NCBI GenBank assembly: GCA_026770575.1
Contig: MU657236.1
Location: forward strand, 230,849 to 260,044
DNA length: 29,196 nucleotides
Reading direction: 5' to 3'
Origin: Pelagophyceae sp. CCMP2097
Taxonomy: Eukaryota > Sar > Pelagophyceae
Below the pieces are notes generated by a model that saw only the letters and a program-made list of their open reading frames with translations, searched no databases and had not been told where the DNA came from. The position numbers were made by a program, and so were the translations under genes. How positions within the stretch are numbered: position 1 is the first letter of the stretch; each line of letters opens with the position of its first letter. This document shows positions 1 through 10,951 of the stretch, in pieces.

Positions 1-720
1 GTCGCAGCCGCCTTTTGTCGTTGCTGGCGGCGCAGCCGTAGCATGTGGCGCAGCCGCTTTATGGTTCCGACGCAGGCGGCGCAGACGCTTCACGCATCCA
101 CCGTTTTCTGTTTCAATTGCTTTAAAACAGCTACTCTTCTTAGGGCGCGCGCAGTTGTTCATTGGTTCTTATGGACAATCGCTGGAGCCTGTCTATAGAC
201 TCAAAAACGGTGGATATACCTTTTTTCATTTTTGTGTTCTATTGTACTGCTATGCGCCGCAAGCTTATAGTTTTCGGCGTTTTCCTGAGAGAAAATTTAC
301 ACTCACTGAATACCTCTTGCCCCAACATACATGCGCAATCGCACGAGAGGGTTTTGAGGGTACTAGACCCCTTCGATCTACAGCCTCGCGTCAATGTAAC
401 ACTATCGCCAAAAAAAAAATGGCGAAAATAAATTAAAAAATTCACGCGTCAACAACCGATAGAGTTACCAGTGATCGGCGCGAGTCCGTTATACAGCCTC
501 TCCCGAAAACAAAAAAAATTATCAACGACAAACAAACATACTCTCAAGATGAACAAATCCTTAGATAGTAATAGGCGCCGGCCCCTGCGGGGCCCTATAC
601 GCGTTTAATTAGGCCTACGACAGGTGAAGGAGGTCACAAAACCGAAATCGACGTTTTTTTTTTGGACCGCAAGGAACGTTCTTTCTAAAGTAAAAATTGA
701 AGGGTAAAAGTGGAAAATAT
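1..720 (+). repeat. Left arm of a long inverted repeat
   Basis: This stretch matches the reverse complement of roughly 27780-28490. Bases 1-107 pair with about 28388-28490, 110-430 pair with about 27911-28240, and 600-718 pair with about 27780-27900; both arms share the segment reading CGACAGGTGAAGG and later TTGAAGGGTAAAAGTGG. The left arm carries an extra piece at about 436-598. Both arms hold a roughly 90-codon open frame with similar peptide pieces, but there are indels between the copies that break the frame, so I treat it as non-coding repeat. The left copy runs into the window edge, so its true end is not visible. Confidence 0.85.
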
Positions 721-882
721 CCTTAGATAGTAATAGGCGCCGGCCCCTACGGGGCCCTGTAAGCCATTATACAGCCTCTCCTGACAACAATAAAAAGTTA
801 TTATCAACGACAAACAAACGTTCTCTCAAGTTTAAACAAATCCTTAGATAATAATAGGCGCCGGCCCCTGCGGGGCCCTGTA
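486..882 (+). repeat. Three copies of a GC-hairpin repeat unit before the first gene
   Basis: A unit of about 42 bp starting TCCTTAGATA and containing GGCGCCGGCCCCTGCGGGG occurs at 558-599, 720-760 and 841-882. Copies 1 and 3 are preceded by a related stretch (ACAGCCTCTCC ... ATCAACGACAAACAAAC) at about 493-557 and 771-840. The GGCCCC-TGC-GGGGCC core can form a hairpin. A more diverged copy lies at 25548-25590. The last copy ends seven bases before the ATG at 889, so it would form the 5' leader or core promoter of that gene. No TATA-like element stands out. Confidence 0.75.
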
Positions 883-888
883 CGCTCA

Positions 889-3800
889 ATGGCGACGCCG
901 CCCGCCGGCGAAGCGCCCTGGGCGACGGCGCTGGACGTGTTCACGGCGCATTGCGGTGAGACGGCTGCTTTAGTAGCCGTCGACCGCGGCGTCGATGGCG
1001 CGCTCGTGGAGCGGCAGCTGCTGTACAAGGATATCGTCCACTTCGCCTCGACATTCACGCCGCCCGACCTGCCTTTAGACGCGCGCGTGGCCGTGGCGCT
1101 GCCGAGCACATGCGGGTTTGCGGTTCTGCTCATTGCTTTATGGCCACACTGCACTGTCGCGCCTCTATCGCCGACTTTAACCCCCACCGAGTGCGCCTTT
1201 GCTCTCGCGGACCTGCCCGCCGCCGCCGCCGTCGTCGTCGGCGGCGGAGGCGTGGCGCGGAGTGAAGCGGAGAAGCTTGGGATACCAGTGCTGACATTGA
1301 CAGAAAGCGACGCTTCAAAGCCGGGCTTCTTCCGCCTCGACGCCTCGACGCCCTTGCCGTTTTTAGCCGGCCGGCGCGGCCCGGCGCGGCGCGGCGACGT
1401 GGCGCTTGTCTTGTTCACGTCCGGAACGACGTGAGTTGGCACCTTAAGTTTGCCAGGCTGGGATGCCGACCATGGGCTCATTTGGGATACTGTCCCTGGA
1501 AGCGAGGCCCGGCAACTTGAAAGCCGGACGGGTCCTCATTTTTCTTTGCGGCCGAAGCCGAATGCGACATCGAGGCCTCTTTTACGGGCTCGTGCGAGGT
1601 GCCACGCACGGTTCCTTGGTCTTACAGGGGAGCCCTTCAAGGCTCTCCGCACGGGGAAAGCCCCCCCTCTGTACGGGGCGGCCCCTCTCGGTGGCCTCGA
1701 ACGGACCGGACCCTCGTACAATCGGAAATCGAGCCTCTCCCCTCGCACGGGCCCTTGCAAGGCGCCAGGATGCCCTGCAGGGCCCTCTCTCCCACGGGGC
1801 CTCTTGCACGGGCGCCGAAGGGCCCCCTTCTGGACGGCGCCTCGCTGCTCGAAACGGGACCGGAGGAAGCCGTTGGGACACTCCCCTTGCGAGGCTCCTC
1901 GCAGGGGCCCTCGCAGAGCTCCTTGACCAGCCCCTTGCACGGCCCCCTACGAAACCTCTTTCACGGTCTTTTTCGCTGGTGAAGGCCTCTCGGCAAGTCT
2001 CTCGTGAAGGGCCCTCAGAATGGTCCTCGCGCAGTCCATCGAACGTCACTCGAAAAGGGCCCTTTCCCGGCCCCTTGGCTTGTGAAGCCCCCTCGCGTGT
2101 TTCTGAAAGGTTCGAATCCAAGAGCCAGGCAAGGGGCTCCCTCGGAAATCCGGGTCCTTGCGAGGCGCTCCCCCCTCGCAAGGACCCCAAGGAGGTCCCT
2201 CGTTAAGGTCTTTGCAAGGGGCCTCGAAAAGGGCCCTTCTCCCCGGCGTCTCTGTGGCCTCTTCAATGGTCCGCCTCGCATGGTCCTCGCCAGGTTCCTC
2301 TTGACGGGCCCCTGGCCAGCATGTTCGAGCCCTGCAAAGCTTTTGATGAATCCCAAAAGTTCGCAGCAGGGCGGGTTCGCAGCAGGGCGGGACCCGTACA
2401 ACCGAATGGGATTCCAATGAACCGAATGGGATCCCAGATGGGCTCATGGGATCCTAGATGGGACCACGCCGCGGCTCAGCTTCGGCTGCGTTCGGCGCTC
2501 GAGGATGACCTAGACTGTCCCGGAGGCGGTCTCGGAGACGGTCCCGATGACGGCCTTGGAGACGGTCTCGGAGACGGTCCCAGAGGCGGGTCCAGAGACG
2601 GGCCCAGCGAAGGTTCTGGAGACGGCCCGTTGACGGGCCCGGAGACTGTTCCCGAGGCGAGCCCGGAAACGGCCCCGTCGCTGCTCCGATCTCCGGCTCC
2701 TCGCGACGGCCCCTCGAGACGGCCCCTCGAGACGGCCTCTTCCGACGGCCGTTCGAAACGGCGCCTTTAGACGGCCCTTTAGACGGCCCCTCGAGACGGC
2801 CCCTTTGAACGGCCATTCAAAAGAGCGCCTTACGATGGCCCCTTTTCGACGGCCATTCGAAACGGCGCCTTTTTGACGGCCCCTCGAGACGGCGCCTTTT
2901 CGACGGCCCTTTTCGACGGCCATTCGAAACGACGCCTTGATACGGCTCCTCGAGAGGGTCTGACGTTCCCTCGGACGGTCGCTTGGGCGGTCCCTTGGAC
3001 AATTCCTTTGGACAGTTCCTTTGAGGGTCCCTCGACGGGCTGGGACGGTCACTCGGCTTCCGGCCCCTCGACTGCAGTCCCTCTGCGACGTCCCCTGGAA
3101 TGGCCCTCGGACGGTCGCTCGGACGGGCGCTCGGACTGGCCCTTAAAAGAGGCCTTGCAAGCGACCGTGTAAAAGCCTTGGAAGTGGCCGCAAAAGAGGC
3201 CTTACTGGGGCCCGCCAGGAGAGCTTTTCAAGGGGCCGTCCAAGAGGCCTCGCAAGTGACCGCGCAAAGGCCGGGCAAGTGGCCGCCAAAGTGCAGGGGC
3301 CCGTCGGAGCTTTTCAAGGGCCCTTGAGAGGGGCCTTGCAAGTGACCGCGCAGAGGCCTTGCGAGTAGCTACCAAAGAGGCCTTGCAGGAATCCGTTCAG
3401 AGAGCTACTTTGGCGGTCACTTGCCCGGCCTCTGCGTGGTCGCTTGCAAGGCTTCTTTTAAGGGCCCTTGAACGCCCCTCGAGACGGCCCCTCGAGAAGG
3501 CAACTCGAGAAGGCCCCTCGAAACGGTCCCTTCTTACGGTCCATCGAGACGGTGCCTCGAGAAGCCCGCTCTTGTTGGCCCCTCGAGAAGGTCCCTCGAA
3601 ACGGCGCCTTAATAGACGGTCCCTCAAGAAGGCATTTCTTGCCGGTCTCTCGAAGGGCACCTCGAAACGGCCCCTCAGTCAGACGGCTCTACGAGACGGC
3701 TCCTCGAGACGGTCCCTCTCGCCGGCCCTTCGAGGCGGCCTCTCGAAACGGCCTCTTTAGACGGCCACTCGAGACGGCCACTTGAGACGGCCCCTCCAAA

Positions 3801-6800
3801 AGGCCCCTCGAAAAAGCGCCTTTGGACGGTCCCTCGAGAGGGCCCCTTGAGGCGGCCCTTCGAAACGGCGCCTCAAGACGGCCGCTCGAGACGGCGCATG
3901 AGACGGTGCCTCGAAAAAGCCCCTTGAGAAGGCCCCTCGAAACGGCGCCTTTGGACGGCCCCTCGAGAAGGCCCCTCACACCGGCCCCTTGAGACGACGC
4001 CTCGAAACGGCGCCTATGGACGGCCACTCGAGTCAGCCCCTCAAGAAGGCCACTCTCGCCGGCCCCTCGAAGCGGTTCTCCTTGAAACGGCCCTTCGAGA
4101 TGACCACTCGAGTCTGTCCCTCGAGTCTGTCCCTCGAGAGGGTCCCTCGAAGCGGTCCCTTACAACGGCCTTTCGAGGCGACCATTCGAGACGGCTCCTC
4201 GGAACGTCGCGTGGACCGTGTCCCTGCGATCCGCGCCGCGGGCGCCTTTCCGAGGGCCGCCGCTCGAAAGGCGTGTGGTTCCGGAGCTGCGCGATCCAAT
4301 TCGAAAAGGCCTTGCAGGGTCCCGTCCGGTTTTTTTCTCAGGGGCCCTTCAAAGAGGCCTCGCAAGCGATTGCGCCGAGGCCGCGAAAAGAGGTCTTGCA
4401 GGGGCCCGACTGTCGAAGACCCGGTACAGGCCCGTCCCAGAGTCCGCCCCAAAGACGGCACCAGAGACGGCCAAAACGACTCTGGAGACAAAGGTCCCCT
4501 CGACAGTCCCAGAGGCACCCCTGGCCGACTCACTGTCCCGTCCAAGGCTTTCCGCGCGGTCTCTTGCGGAGGCCTCTGGTGAGGGTCCTTGCGCGGTTCC
4601 TTCTCGAAAAGGGCCCTTGCGCGGCTCCTCGTTGAGGCCCCTTAAACAGGCCCTGGCGCCGGCCCCAGACGTCTTTCTGAAAGGTGCAAGCCCCCCTTGG
4701 GCCTGGAGGAAAAGCCGGAGAAGGCCCCTGTGTCTTTTCCTCTGCGTCTATGTGGCCCCTTGGAGGGCTCGTCGCTCGGTCTCTTGGGCGGGCCGGGAAG
4801 CGCGTTGCTCGAACGGTCCCCTGCAAGGCCCTCGGCTAGGTTGGGTGCCCGGCCCCTCGAAAAGGGCTCGTTGAAGAGGCATCGGTCCAAAAACCGTGTG
4901 GGCACCCTTGAGGCTCCGAGGATGCTGGCCAGCATGTGCGCTAACTGCAAAGTTGAAGTGCGCAGCACCCAATATGGGATGCGCGGCTCGGGAAGCCCCT
5001 GCCAAAGACCCCCTTTAGGCGCAGGCCCAAAATCGTCCCGCTGACGCACTCCAATCTGGTGATGGGCGCTTTGCGCGTCTCTGCGACGTTGAAACTCGAC
5101 CAAAGGTCCGTTTGCATCAACGTACTGCCACTCTTCCACATTCACGCCTTGTCGGTCAATTTGCTCGCCACGCTCCTCGCCGGCGGCCGCGTCGTGCTGG
5201 AGCCCAAGCTGGACGCGGCGAGGTTTTACGCAGTCGCCCGACTTTTGAAAGTCGACTGGTATTCGGCCGTCCCGTCGGCGCACATGATCTTACTCGACCA
5301 CTCCTCGGAAGCTGGCCCTTTGAACCTCCGCCTTTCGCGGTCCTGTTCCGCGGCGCTGCCTCAGAGCGTGGCTTCCAAGTTGGAGGCGCGATTCCATTGT
5401 ACGTCGGTGGCGTCGTACGCAATGACAGAGTGCCTCCCAATCGCATCCAACCCCCCAACACGATCAAGAAGGCTCGACTCGGTCGGCCCCGCGGCGGGGC
5501 CGGCAATTCGCATTTGTTTCGACGGAGAAGACGTCGAAGAGGGGGAGGTTTGTGTGGCGGGGCCTTTCGTGACGATGGGCTACGAGACGAGGGCGTCCGA
5601 AGACGTCAACGAATCCGCCTTCATCGGCGGCTCCAAGGGCCCGCGAGCGTGGCTCCGAACGGGCGACAAGGGCGTGATCGACAAGGACGGGCATTGCAGG
5701 TTGATCGGCCGGTTCCAGGAGTTGATCAATTGCGGAGGTGAGAAGATGGCCCCGGTCCGACTCGAAGAAGTCCTCCGAGCCGACTTCAACGCACACTCCA
5801 TCGCCTTCGCCCTGCCGCACGACATCCTCGGCCAAGTCGTGGGAGTCGGCGTGGTGAGCCACTGCCAGAAACCCACTTTTCAAGACATCCGGGAAAGCGT
5901 CCGCACTGCGCTCGGTTCAAAATGGAAACCGGAGCTCGTCGTCTACCTCGCAACGTTGCCAGTCGGGCAGACGGGCAAGCCGGCCAGGATCGGGCTCGCG
6001 GGGCGGCTCGGCGTTTCGAGTGGTGTTTTTGGGGCTTTCGAAGCTCGCTCAAAAGGCGGTGTCTTCCGACTCGAGGCCGTCGGCGCGGGAGCGCCTTTAG
6101 TGGACGGCGGCGCGCAGGGCGCGCTATCGCAGGGCGCGCTATCGCAAGGCGCCGGCGCTGCGGGCCTTTCTCCAAAGGGCGCCGCTGATGATCAAGGCGG
6201 CTCAAAAGGCGCTTCGAAAGGCGCTTCAACCGCCGCTTCAACCGCCGCTTCAACCGCCGCTTCAACCGCCGCTTCAACCGCCGCTTCAACCGCCGCTTCA
6301 ACCGCCGCTTCAACCGCCGCTTCAACCGCCGCTGCCCGCCGCTCCTTGGTCCGCGCGGCCTGGGCTACGGCGCTGGGCCTTTTCGAGCCTTTAGATGACG
6401 ACGCGCCGTTTGCGGCTTTAGGGGGCGATAGCATCGTCGGAATGCACTTTTTACAAAGGTGCGAATCTGCTTCGCTCGACTCGGCAGTCACCTCGCAAAT
6501 GGACCTCGCCACTTTGAGGGCCCTCGGCTGCGCCCGCGATGCCTCTGAAGCGCCCGGTGCACCGGCCGGCAAGGGCGAGCAAGACGAAAAAAAGGCGAGA
6601 AAGACGCGCCTGACGATTTTGGAGCGAGACGGCCGCACGCCCACGGCGCCTTTACGCAACGTTGGGGGTCTGGCGGCGTGCGCCGAGGGCGACGTGCTTG
6701 CAGCCAAAAGGTTGCTTGAAGCTGGCTGGGCCGCTTCGTTTGCGGTGGATCGGCACGGCAATTCGGCGATGATGTGGGCTTGCGGCGGCGGGCATTTAGC

Positions 6801-7368
6801 TTGCTTGGAGTGGCTTTTGAACGTCGCACTCGCACCTTTGGATCCGGCGAATAAAGCCGGGCGGACGGCGCTGATGTGGGGGTGCAAGAACGGGCGGTTC
6901 GCAGCGTGTTCGATGCTCCTGGACAGGGGAGCAGACGCTCTTTTAAAGTCCTCGGACGATTCGACCGCTTTCGACTGGGCCGTCCTTTCCGGCGACTCGG
7001 CGACGATGGAGCTCTTGTTTGTTCGGGGCGAGGTGGATGTCTCCTCTTTGAACAAATACGGTTGCGCGGCCGTGCAGTGGGCCGCGGCCGCGGGCAACAT
7101 CGCCACGTGCAAGTGGCTGCAATCCAAAGGATTCGATTTGGGGCACGTGAATGCGGCGAGGCACGGGGCCATCGTCAAAGCCGCTTGGAAGGGACACGTC
7201 GGACTTTTAAAATGGCTCGTTTCTGCCCAAGACGGCCCTCGATTACGAATGCAGCTCTCCATGCTCGACCACGACGGCCGATCCGTCGTCGACCTCGCGG
7301 AGATGAACGGCCAAAAGGACGCCGCAGAATGGCTCCGCCAACAGACGAGCCTTCCGGAGACGTCGTAA
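889..7368 (+). CDS. AAE3-like adenylation + carrier + ankyrin-repeat protein (A-T-ANK), two exons
   Basis: Exons 889-1430 and 5019-7368 give 963 aa. The donor is GTGAGT and the acceptor CCCTTTAG; the split codon restores T181, so the phosphate-binding loop reads TSGTT-RRPK-IVPLTH as in AMP-binding enzymes. Further adenylation motifs are PLFHIHALS, RSCSAAL, YAMTE, RTGD near residue 396, INCGGEK near 420 and GQTGK with the A10 lysine K501. The style is closest to the AAE3/Pcs60 oxalyl-CoA synthetase branch. A low-complexity Ala/Ser/Thr linker (about 585-619) precedes a carrier domain with LGGDSI, S652 being the expected phosphopantetheine site. From about 729 to the end there are ankyrin-type repeats (GRTALMWGCKNG). 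No condensation, reductase or thioesterase domain follows. It should adenylate an acid and load it onto its own carrier; substrate and partner are unknown. Confidence 0.9.
1431..5018 (+). repeat. Satellite-filled intron of the A-T-ANK gene
   Basis: The whole 3588-bp intron is GC-rich degenerate repeat. From about 1590 to 2330 and 4300 to 4880 it consists of GGCCCTTGCAAGGGGCC-like pieces; from about 2480 to 2690 of GGAGACGGTCCC-like units; from about 2700 to 2960 and 3470 to 4200 of 12-18 bp units around CCTCGAGACGGCC; and from about 3140 to 3460 of AGAGGCCTTGCAAGTGACC-like units. The many long overlapping open frames here, on both strands, are by-products of the stop-poor repeat and show no conserved protein features. 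I see no additional exon. Confidence 0.85.
6223..6330 (+). repeat. Nine perfect copies of a 12-bp coding repeat
   Basis: The unit GCTTCAACCGCC is repeated nine times in frame, encoding (Ala-Ser-Thr-Ala)9. It lies in the linker between the adenylation and carrier domains. The perfect copies imply recent slippage and probable length variation between strains. A shorter in-frame repeat encoding GALSQ lies just upstream at about 6113-6150. Confidence 0.95.
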
Positions 7369-7392
7369 TTTCTTTCGGAGACGTCGTAATTT
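7355..7392 (+). repeat. Tandem duplication over the stop codon of the A-T-ANK gene
   Basis: CGGAGACGTCGTAATTT occurs at 7355-7371 and again at 7376-7392, a 21-bp tandem duplication that spans the TAA stop. Only the first copy is read, because translation stops there. Confidence 0.9.
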
Positions 7393-7917
7393 GCCGGCCT
7401 GAAAAAACGCGGCCCCTGCGGCGCATGATTGCGGAAGCGCGGGGAGAACCTTCGTGGCTCTTGGACTCAGGCGGAAAAGAGAGAGTTTCAAAGTGCAAGG
7501 CATGCGGTCACGCGTCCGCCGCGCCCCCACGAGACCGCGCCGGGCGGCGCGGGTGGGGGCCATCCTAGGTTGGGTCCTCGGGTTGGGTTGCGGAGCTTTT
7601 GCTCGGTCAGAGGGCGCTCTTGTCCCTCGGTCTTGGCCTCTGGATGTAGGCTGCGCCAGCGTTGTCGAACCGCCCCCCTGGCGCTTCTGCAGCGGCGCCG
7701 ATGCGCCGACGTCATCCTCAGGGATCCAACCGAGCGGGCCAGAGCCTATAACTCGCTGTAGAGGTCAGTTTTGCATGGGCAATTTGAACTTTCCTCAGTG
7801 CCGACGACGCCGCCGGACGTGGCCCGTCGCGGCGGGTGTCGTCTCTTCAGGTAAAACTTTGTTACGGAAAGCGCCACCTCGACCCACACGTCGATTGAGC
7901 CTTAGTTGCCGCGTGAG
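7393..7917. other. 3' flank of the A-T-ANK gene, no supported gene
   Basis: Open frames exist here on both strands but none shows a recognisable domain, and composition is arginine-rich as expected from GC-rich non-coding DNA. It probably holds the 3' UTR and intergenic sequence; I see no clear polyadenylation signal. Confidence 0.4.
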
Positions 7918-8062
7918 GTATGGGCTTATGGGGTCCAGCCTACCCAATATGGGGTAGTGGGCCCCATATGGGGCCCCATATTGGGCCCCATTGGGCAGCA
8001 GGGTTCCAGCATTTTCCAGGCTCCCGAAGGGAGCCGTATTAATTCTTATTTGCACCAGTGCA
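7918..8062 (+). repeat. Palindromic CCCAATATGGG repeat plus GGCTCCC hairpin
   Basis: From about 7918 to 8000 lies a unit containing GGGTCCAGCCTACCCAATA followed by alternating ATATGGGGCCCC palindromes. The same unit recurs at 8706-8775 and, inverted, at 10308-10375. At about 8010-8062 a second repeat contains the hairpin GGCTCCC-GAA-GGGAGCC; a diverged copy of that stretch lies at about 27715-27770. Confidence 0.8.
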
Positions 8063-8272
8063 CGTCGCCCCACTACAAATTGTAATCTGCCGGCCGGACC
8101 GTGGCGCCCAACCTTTAACCGCAGCGCCCCAACTTCCAGAAACTTCTCACGGTGCCACTAAATTGATCCTCAGTGCTCAACAAAGCCACACTTCAGCGTT
8201 CGTTAACGGGGAACCACTCGCCAAAATCCCACAGTGGCTTCCGTATAATAATATTAAATAATAATTTAGGAA

Positions 8273-8695
8273 TCACAGGGCAGCGGGCCCTGAAGGACTT
8301 ACCCCGGGCGGAGTCGGCTCAACCAACTTAGCACGTGCATGAATTTTTTTGAAAAGGAAGCGATATATAATGGCATCAACACAAGGGGGAGAGTCATCCC
8401 CGAGGATGAAATCAACCTTAGCCGCATCCGAAAGGGAATGGAAAGTTGGGATGCGCGCTCCTATTTTGGAGAAACACTCATGACGAAGTGGCGCATAGGC
8501 ACGACATGACCCCAAAACGTGATACACGGATTCGGGGATTTTTTTCTGACAGCACGGTGTGTGGCGGCATGAGGTAGCTCGAGTGATACCGGTAGTGGTT
8601 TGGCTGAGGGGGTGATTATGATGAGCACCAAGAGCCTCGTAACACTTGAGCCGGAGCTTCGTTTTCAGCACGCGGCCCTGTCGAAGCGACCAGGA
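8273..8695 (-). mobile_element. C-terminal remnant of a non-LTR retrotransposon (zinc-knuckle tail)
   Basis: The reverse strand keeps an open frame ending at 8273. It contains CYEALGAHHNH, then a Cys/His array (SCRHTPCCQKK ... YHVLGSCRAY), the arrangement found C-terminal to reverse transcriptases of LINE-like elements. Further on it has VDAIIYRF and ARAKLV-x-T-x-PG. The catalytic reverse transcriptase part is absent. A second copy of the same tail lies on the other strand at 24573-24868, which supports a transposed origin. It is flanked on both sides by CCCAATATGGG repeats. Confidence 0.6.
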
Positions 8696-8705
8696 AGGAT
8701 AAGTT

Positions 8706-8775
8706 TGGGGCCCAATGGGCCGTATGGGGTCCAGCCTACCCAATATGGGCTCATGGAGCCCCATATGGGGCCCCG
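8706..8775 (+). repeat. Second copy of the CCCAATATGGG palindromic repeat
   Basis: It shares GGGTCCAGCCTACCCAATA with the copy at 7918-8000, in the same orientation, and abuts the 5' side of the retrotransposon remnant. The ends contain GGGGCCCAATGGGCC and CCATATGGGGCCCC. Confidence 0.8.
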
Positions 8776-9168
8776 TACGGCAACCCAGGAGGCAAGGCTA
8801 CCATACCACCGCGGCGATCTGGGGTCTTCTAGACGCCCCGAAAAGGGACCGAAGCCGCCTCGCGCGGGGAGGAGACGGAGCTCTACAACATAGCGCAGGT
8901 GCGTCGGAGGGCTCGGCCCGGCCCGGCCCAGAAGAACAGAGGCCGCCCGTCCTCCTGCGCCCCATCTCGGTCGTGGCCTCTGCCGGCGATCACGGTTGGA
9001 AAACTCGAACCGTCACAGGAACCTGCGTGAAAGCGACATCAGAGGAGGCGCCGGGGGAGAATCGTGATCTTCGTCCGCGAGATCCGGGTGAAGTGCGGAG
9101 TGGATAACTACGATCACCCAGCGAAGTAATTTAAAGAATCAAATCCCGGTCGCCGAAAAGAACACGAT
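8776..9168. other. Intergenic stretch, nothing recognised
   Basis: GC-rich sequence grading into AT-richer sequence after about 9110. Open frames are short and show no recognisable motif. Confidence 0.4.
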
Positions 9169-9780
9169 CTAAAGAACAAGAAAAAGAGCCACCTTCCTCA
9201 GGCTCTGCGTCGCGCGCCGCGGCGTCGCCATGCCGTTCTCGCCGTCGGTGTGGCGCGCGAAGCAGCGCCTTTCGGCGCGGCCGGCGGGGGGTACGGCGGC
9301 GGATTTGCGAGGGGCGAAGAAGGGGAAGGGAAGGCCCACCTTCTGTTGCTTTTGCTGTCGAAGATCCAAAAGCCCCCTCAAGCAGTCCGCGCGCCCGACG
9401 CGCAAGGCGGGCCTCGTATGACTCCGACCTCGAGAAAAGGCGGGCGAAGAAGGCCCCGCCAAGAAAGCGGCGCCGACGCGCACCCGACGCGCGGCGCGCG
9501 AAAAGCCGCAGCCCTCCGCGCGCACCCGCCGCGCGGCGCCCGCCGCCCTCGCGCCCGCGCGGGAGGACGAAACACTAAGACGCGCGCGATTGTGAATCGG
9601 AAGCATCCATCGAGGCGGAGGCGCTGGAGGGCCCGACGGCGAACCATACGGTCGCCCAACGCCCGCGCCGCGAGCTCCAGGCAGCGATGCGGGTCGCGCG
9701 GGCACTCGAGGGCGTGTTCCGCGGGCGAGCCGGCAGACGAGAGATGGCAGCAATTTCGCACGGGGCATTACATTACATAA
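9169..9780. other. GC-rich stretch with overlapping open frames on both strands, coding status unclear
   Basis: A 199-codon frame runs on the minus strand and a 176-codon frame on the plus strand across the same bases. Both are rich in Arg, Ala, Pro and Gly. The minus strand contains a possible short start (MATPRRATQSLRKVALFLVL then stop), which resembles an N-terminal signal segment. I recognise no family on either strand. It could be an exon of an unrecognised gene or simply stop-poor GC-rich DNA. Confidence 0.25.
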
Positions 9781-10307
9781 AACGTCGAGCAGCGCTCCTT
9801 TGTGCTCAAAATTTCGGAAATAGATTTTATTAAATCCTAAATATCCGCCTTATTGAGATTTTGACATGCCTTTGGTTTTGGATATTGGATTTTTGCTTTT
9901 GCTTTTGTATTTCGCAGATGCTTTTCATTTTGGTCTTTCGGAAATAAAGTGGAAAGTGCTGTAAAACGGAGAGGGAGCGACGATACTTGCCGGTGGAAGA
10001 GCTCGATATCGTCCGGGGGCTTCGATTGAGCGCCTCAAAAGACGAGAATACCCGGAAATCCCCGGCCTGTCTGCTAAATGTGCCGTTAAGTTCCGTTTGA
10101 GATCCGCTTTAAGTAAAATACCGCCGGAAAATACCCAAGTATTGTCGATACAGCGTCATCTCTTGCCCGGATTACCGTCGATCCAGTCAATCGCTCCCTA
10201 AGGGAAATTCCATCCACCCCTGTCGTTGACCCTCGATAAAGGCTGGGCGCCACGGTCCGGCCGGCACGTGGGCGGCGCCCGCCGGCTGGAACCCCGCCGC
10301 CCCAAGG
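9781..10307. other. AT-richer intergenic stretch
   Basis: From 9781 to about 9960 the sequence is clearly AT-richer than its neighbours, with a GCTTTTGCTTTTG run. No gene, RNA or transposon ends were recognised. Confidence 0.5.
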
Positions 10308-10375
10308 ACCCAATATGGGGCCCCATGGGGCCCCATACCCCATATTGGGTAGGCTGGACCCCATACGCCCATACC
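10308..10375 (-). repeat. Third copy of the CCCAATATGGG palindromic repeat, inverted
   Basis: On the reverse strand it reads GGGTCCAGCCTACCCAATA followed by ATGGGGCCCCATGGGGCCC, closely matching the copy at 7918-8000. Confidence 0.85.
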
Positions 10376-10890
10376 TTACGCGGCGACCCTCAAATTCCCG
10401 GGATGCACTCGAGCGGCCCTGTCCGTTTCATCGAGTCGACAACCAGGCCCGTCTCTCAGCGGTTCCGCGCACCCGTGCAAAGATTTGTAGGGGCATAGCG
10501 ATCCTTTTCGGGCCCGTAGGGTGCCGTCGGTCCCATCCACCGATGCGCCGCAAAGAACCCGGCGAGACGGCCGCCCCGGGCCGCCGTTCCGGAAAGCCCG
10601 CGTCTGAGGATTTGACGACCTTATCTAAAAAGCTGTAAGATCTCCGCGATAGGTGTGACTCCACACTGTCGAATTAGATTATCACCGGAAATCTATTAAC
10701 TATTTTTGGCTCGTGAAGGCGGCTGGCGCTGCGCCGGCCACTCCCGCGAGACGCCCTGGGCGCGCTTGTTTGTTTTTTTCGTCAACTGCCTTATTTTGGC
10801 GAGTCTCTGCGAAAGCTTCTTAATTTAGTAGTTAATCAAGTCTAAACCTTAGGGCCCAAATCAAAAGTCGATGAAGGCGCCAATGAGTTC

Positions 10891-10951
10891 CCGGCCAATT
10901 GAGACAGACGTTAGGGGCACTGTGCCCGAACGTTATGTCCAAATTGGCCGG
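10891..10951. repeat. 61-bp imperfect palindrome
   Basis: CCGGCCAATT at 10891-10900 pairs with AATTGGCCGG at 10942-10951. The interior (ACGTTAGGGGCAC / GTGCCCGAACG) also pairs with small offsets, leaving almost no loop. It lies about 290 bp upstream of the ATG at 11240, in an otherwise gene-free stretch (10376-11239). Confidence 0.7.

Noticed and set aside
162..431. A 90-codon open frame with a similar peptide near 27911-28186
   Set aside because: The two copies differ by indels that shift frame in the middle, and the similarity continues outside the frames, so the DNA repeat explains it.
1463..4874. Many long open frames inside intron 1 on both strands
   Set aside because: They are Arg/Pro/Gly-rich translations of stop-poor satellite in all frames and are spliced out between two halves of a conserved nucleotide-binding motif.
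8010..8040. GGCTCCC-GAA-GGGAGCC hairpin as a rho-independent terminator
   Set aside because: The context is eukaryotic, and the same hairpin recurs at about 27715-27745 as part of a dispersed repeat.
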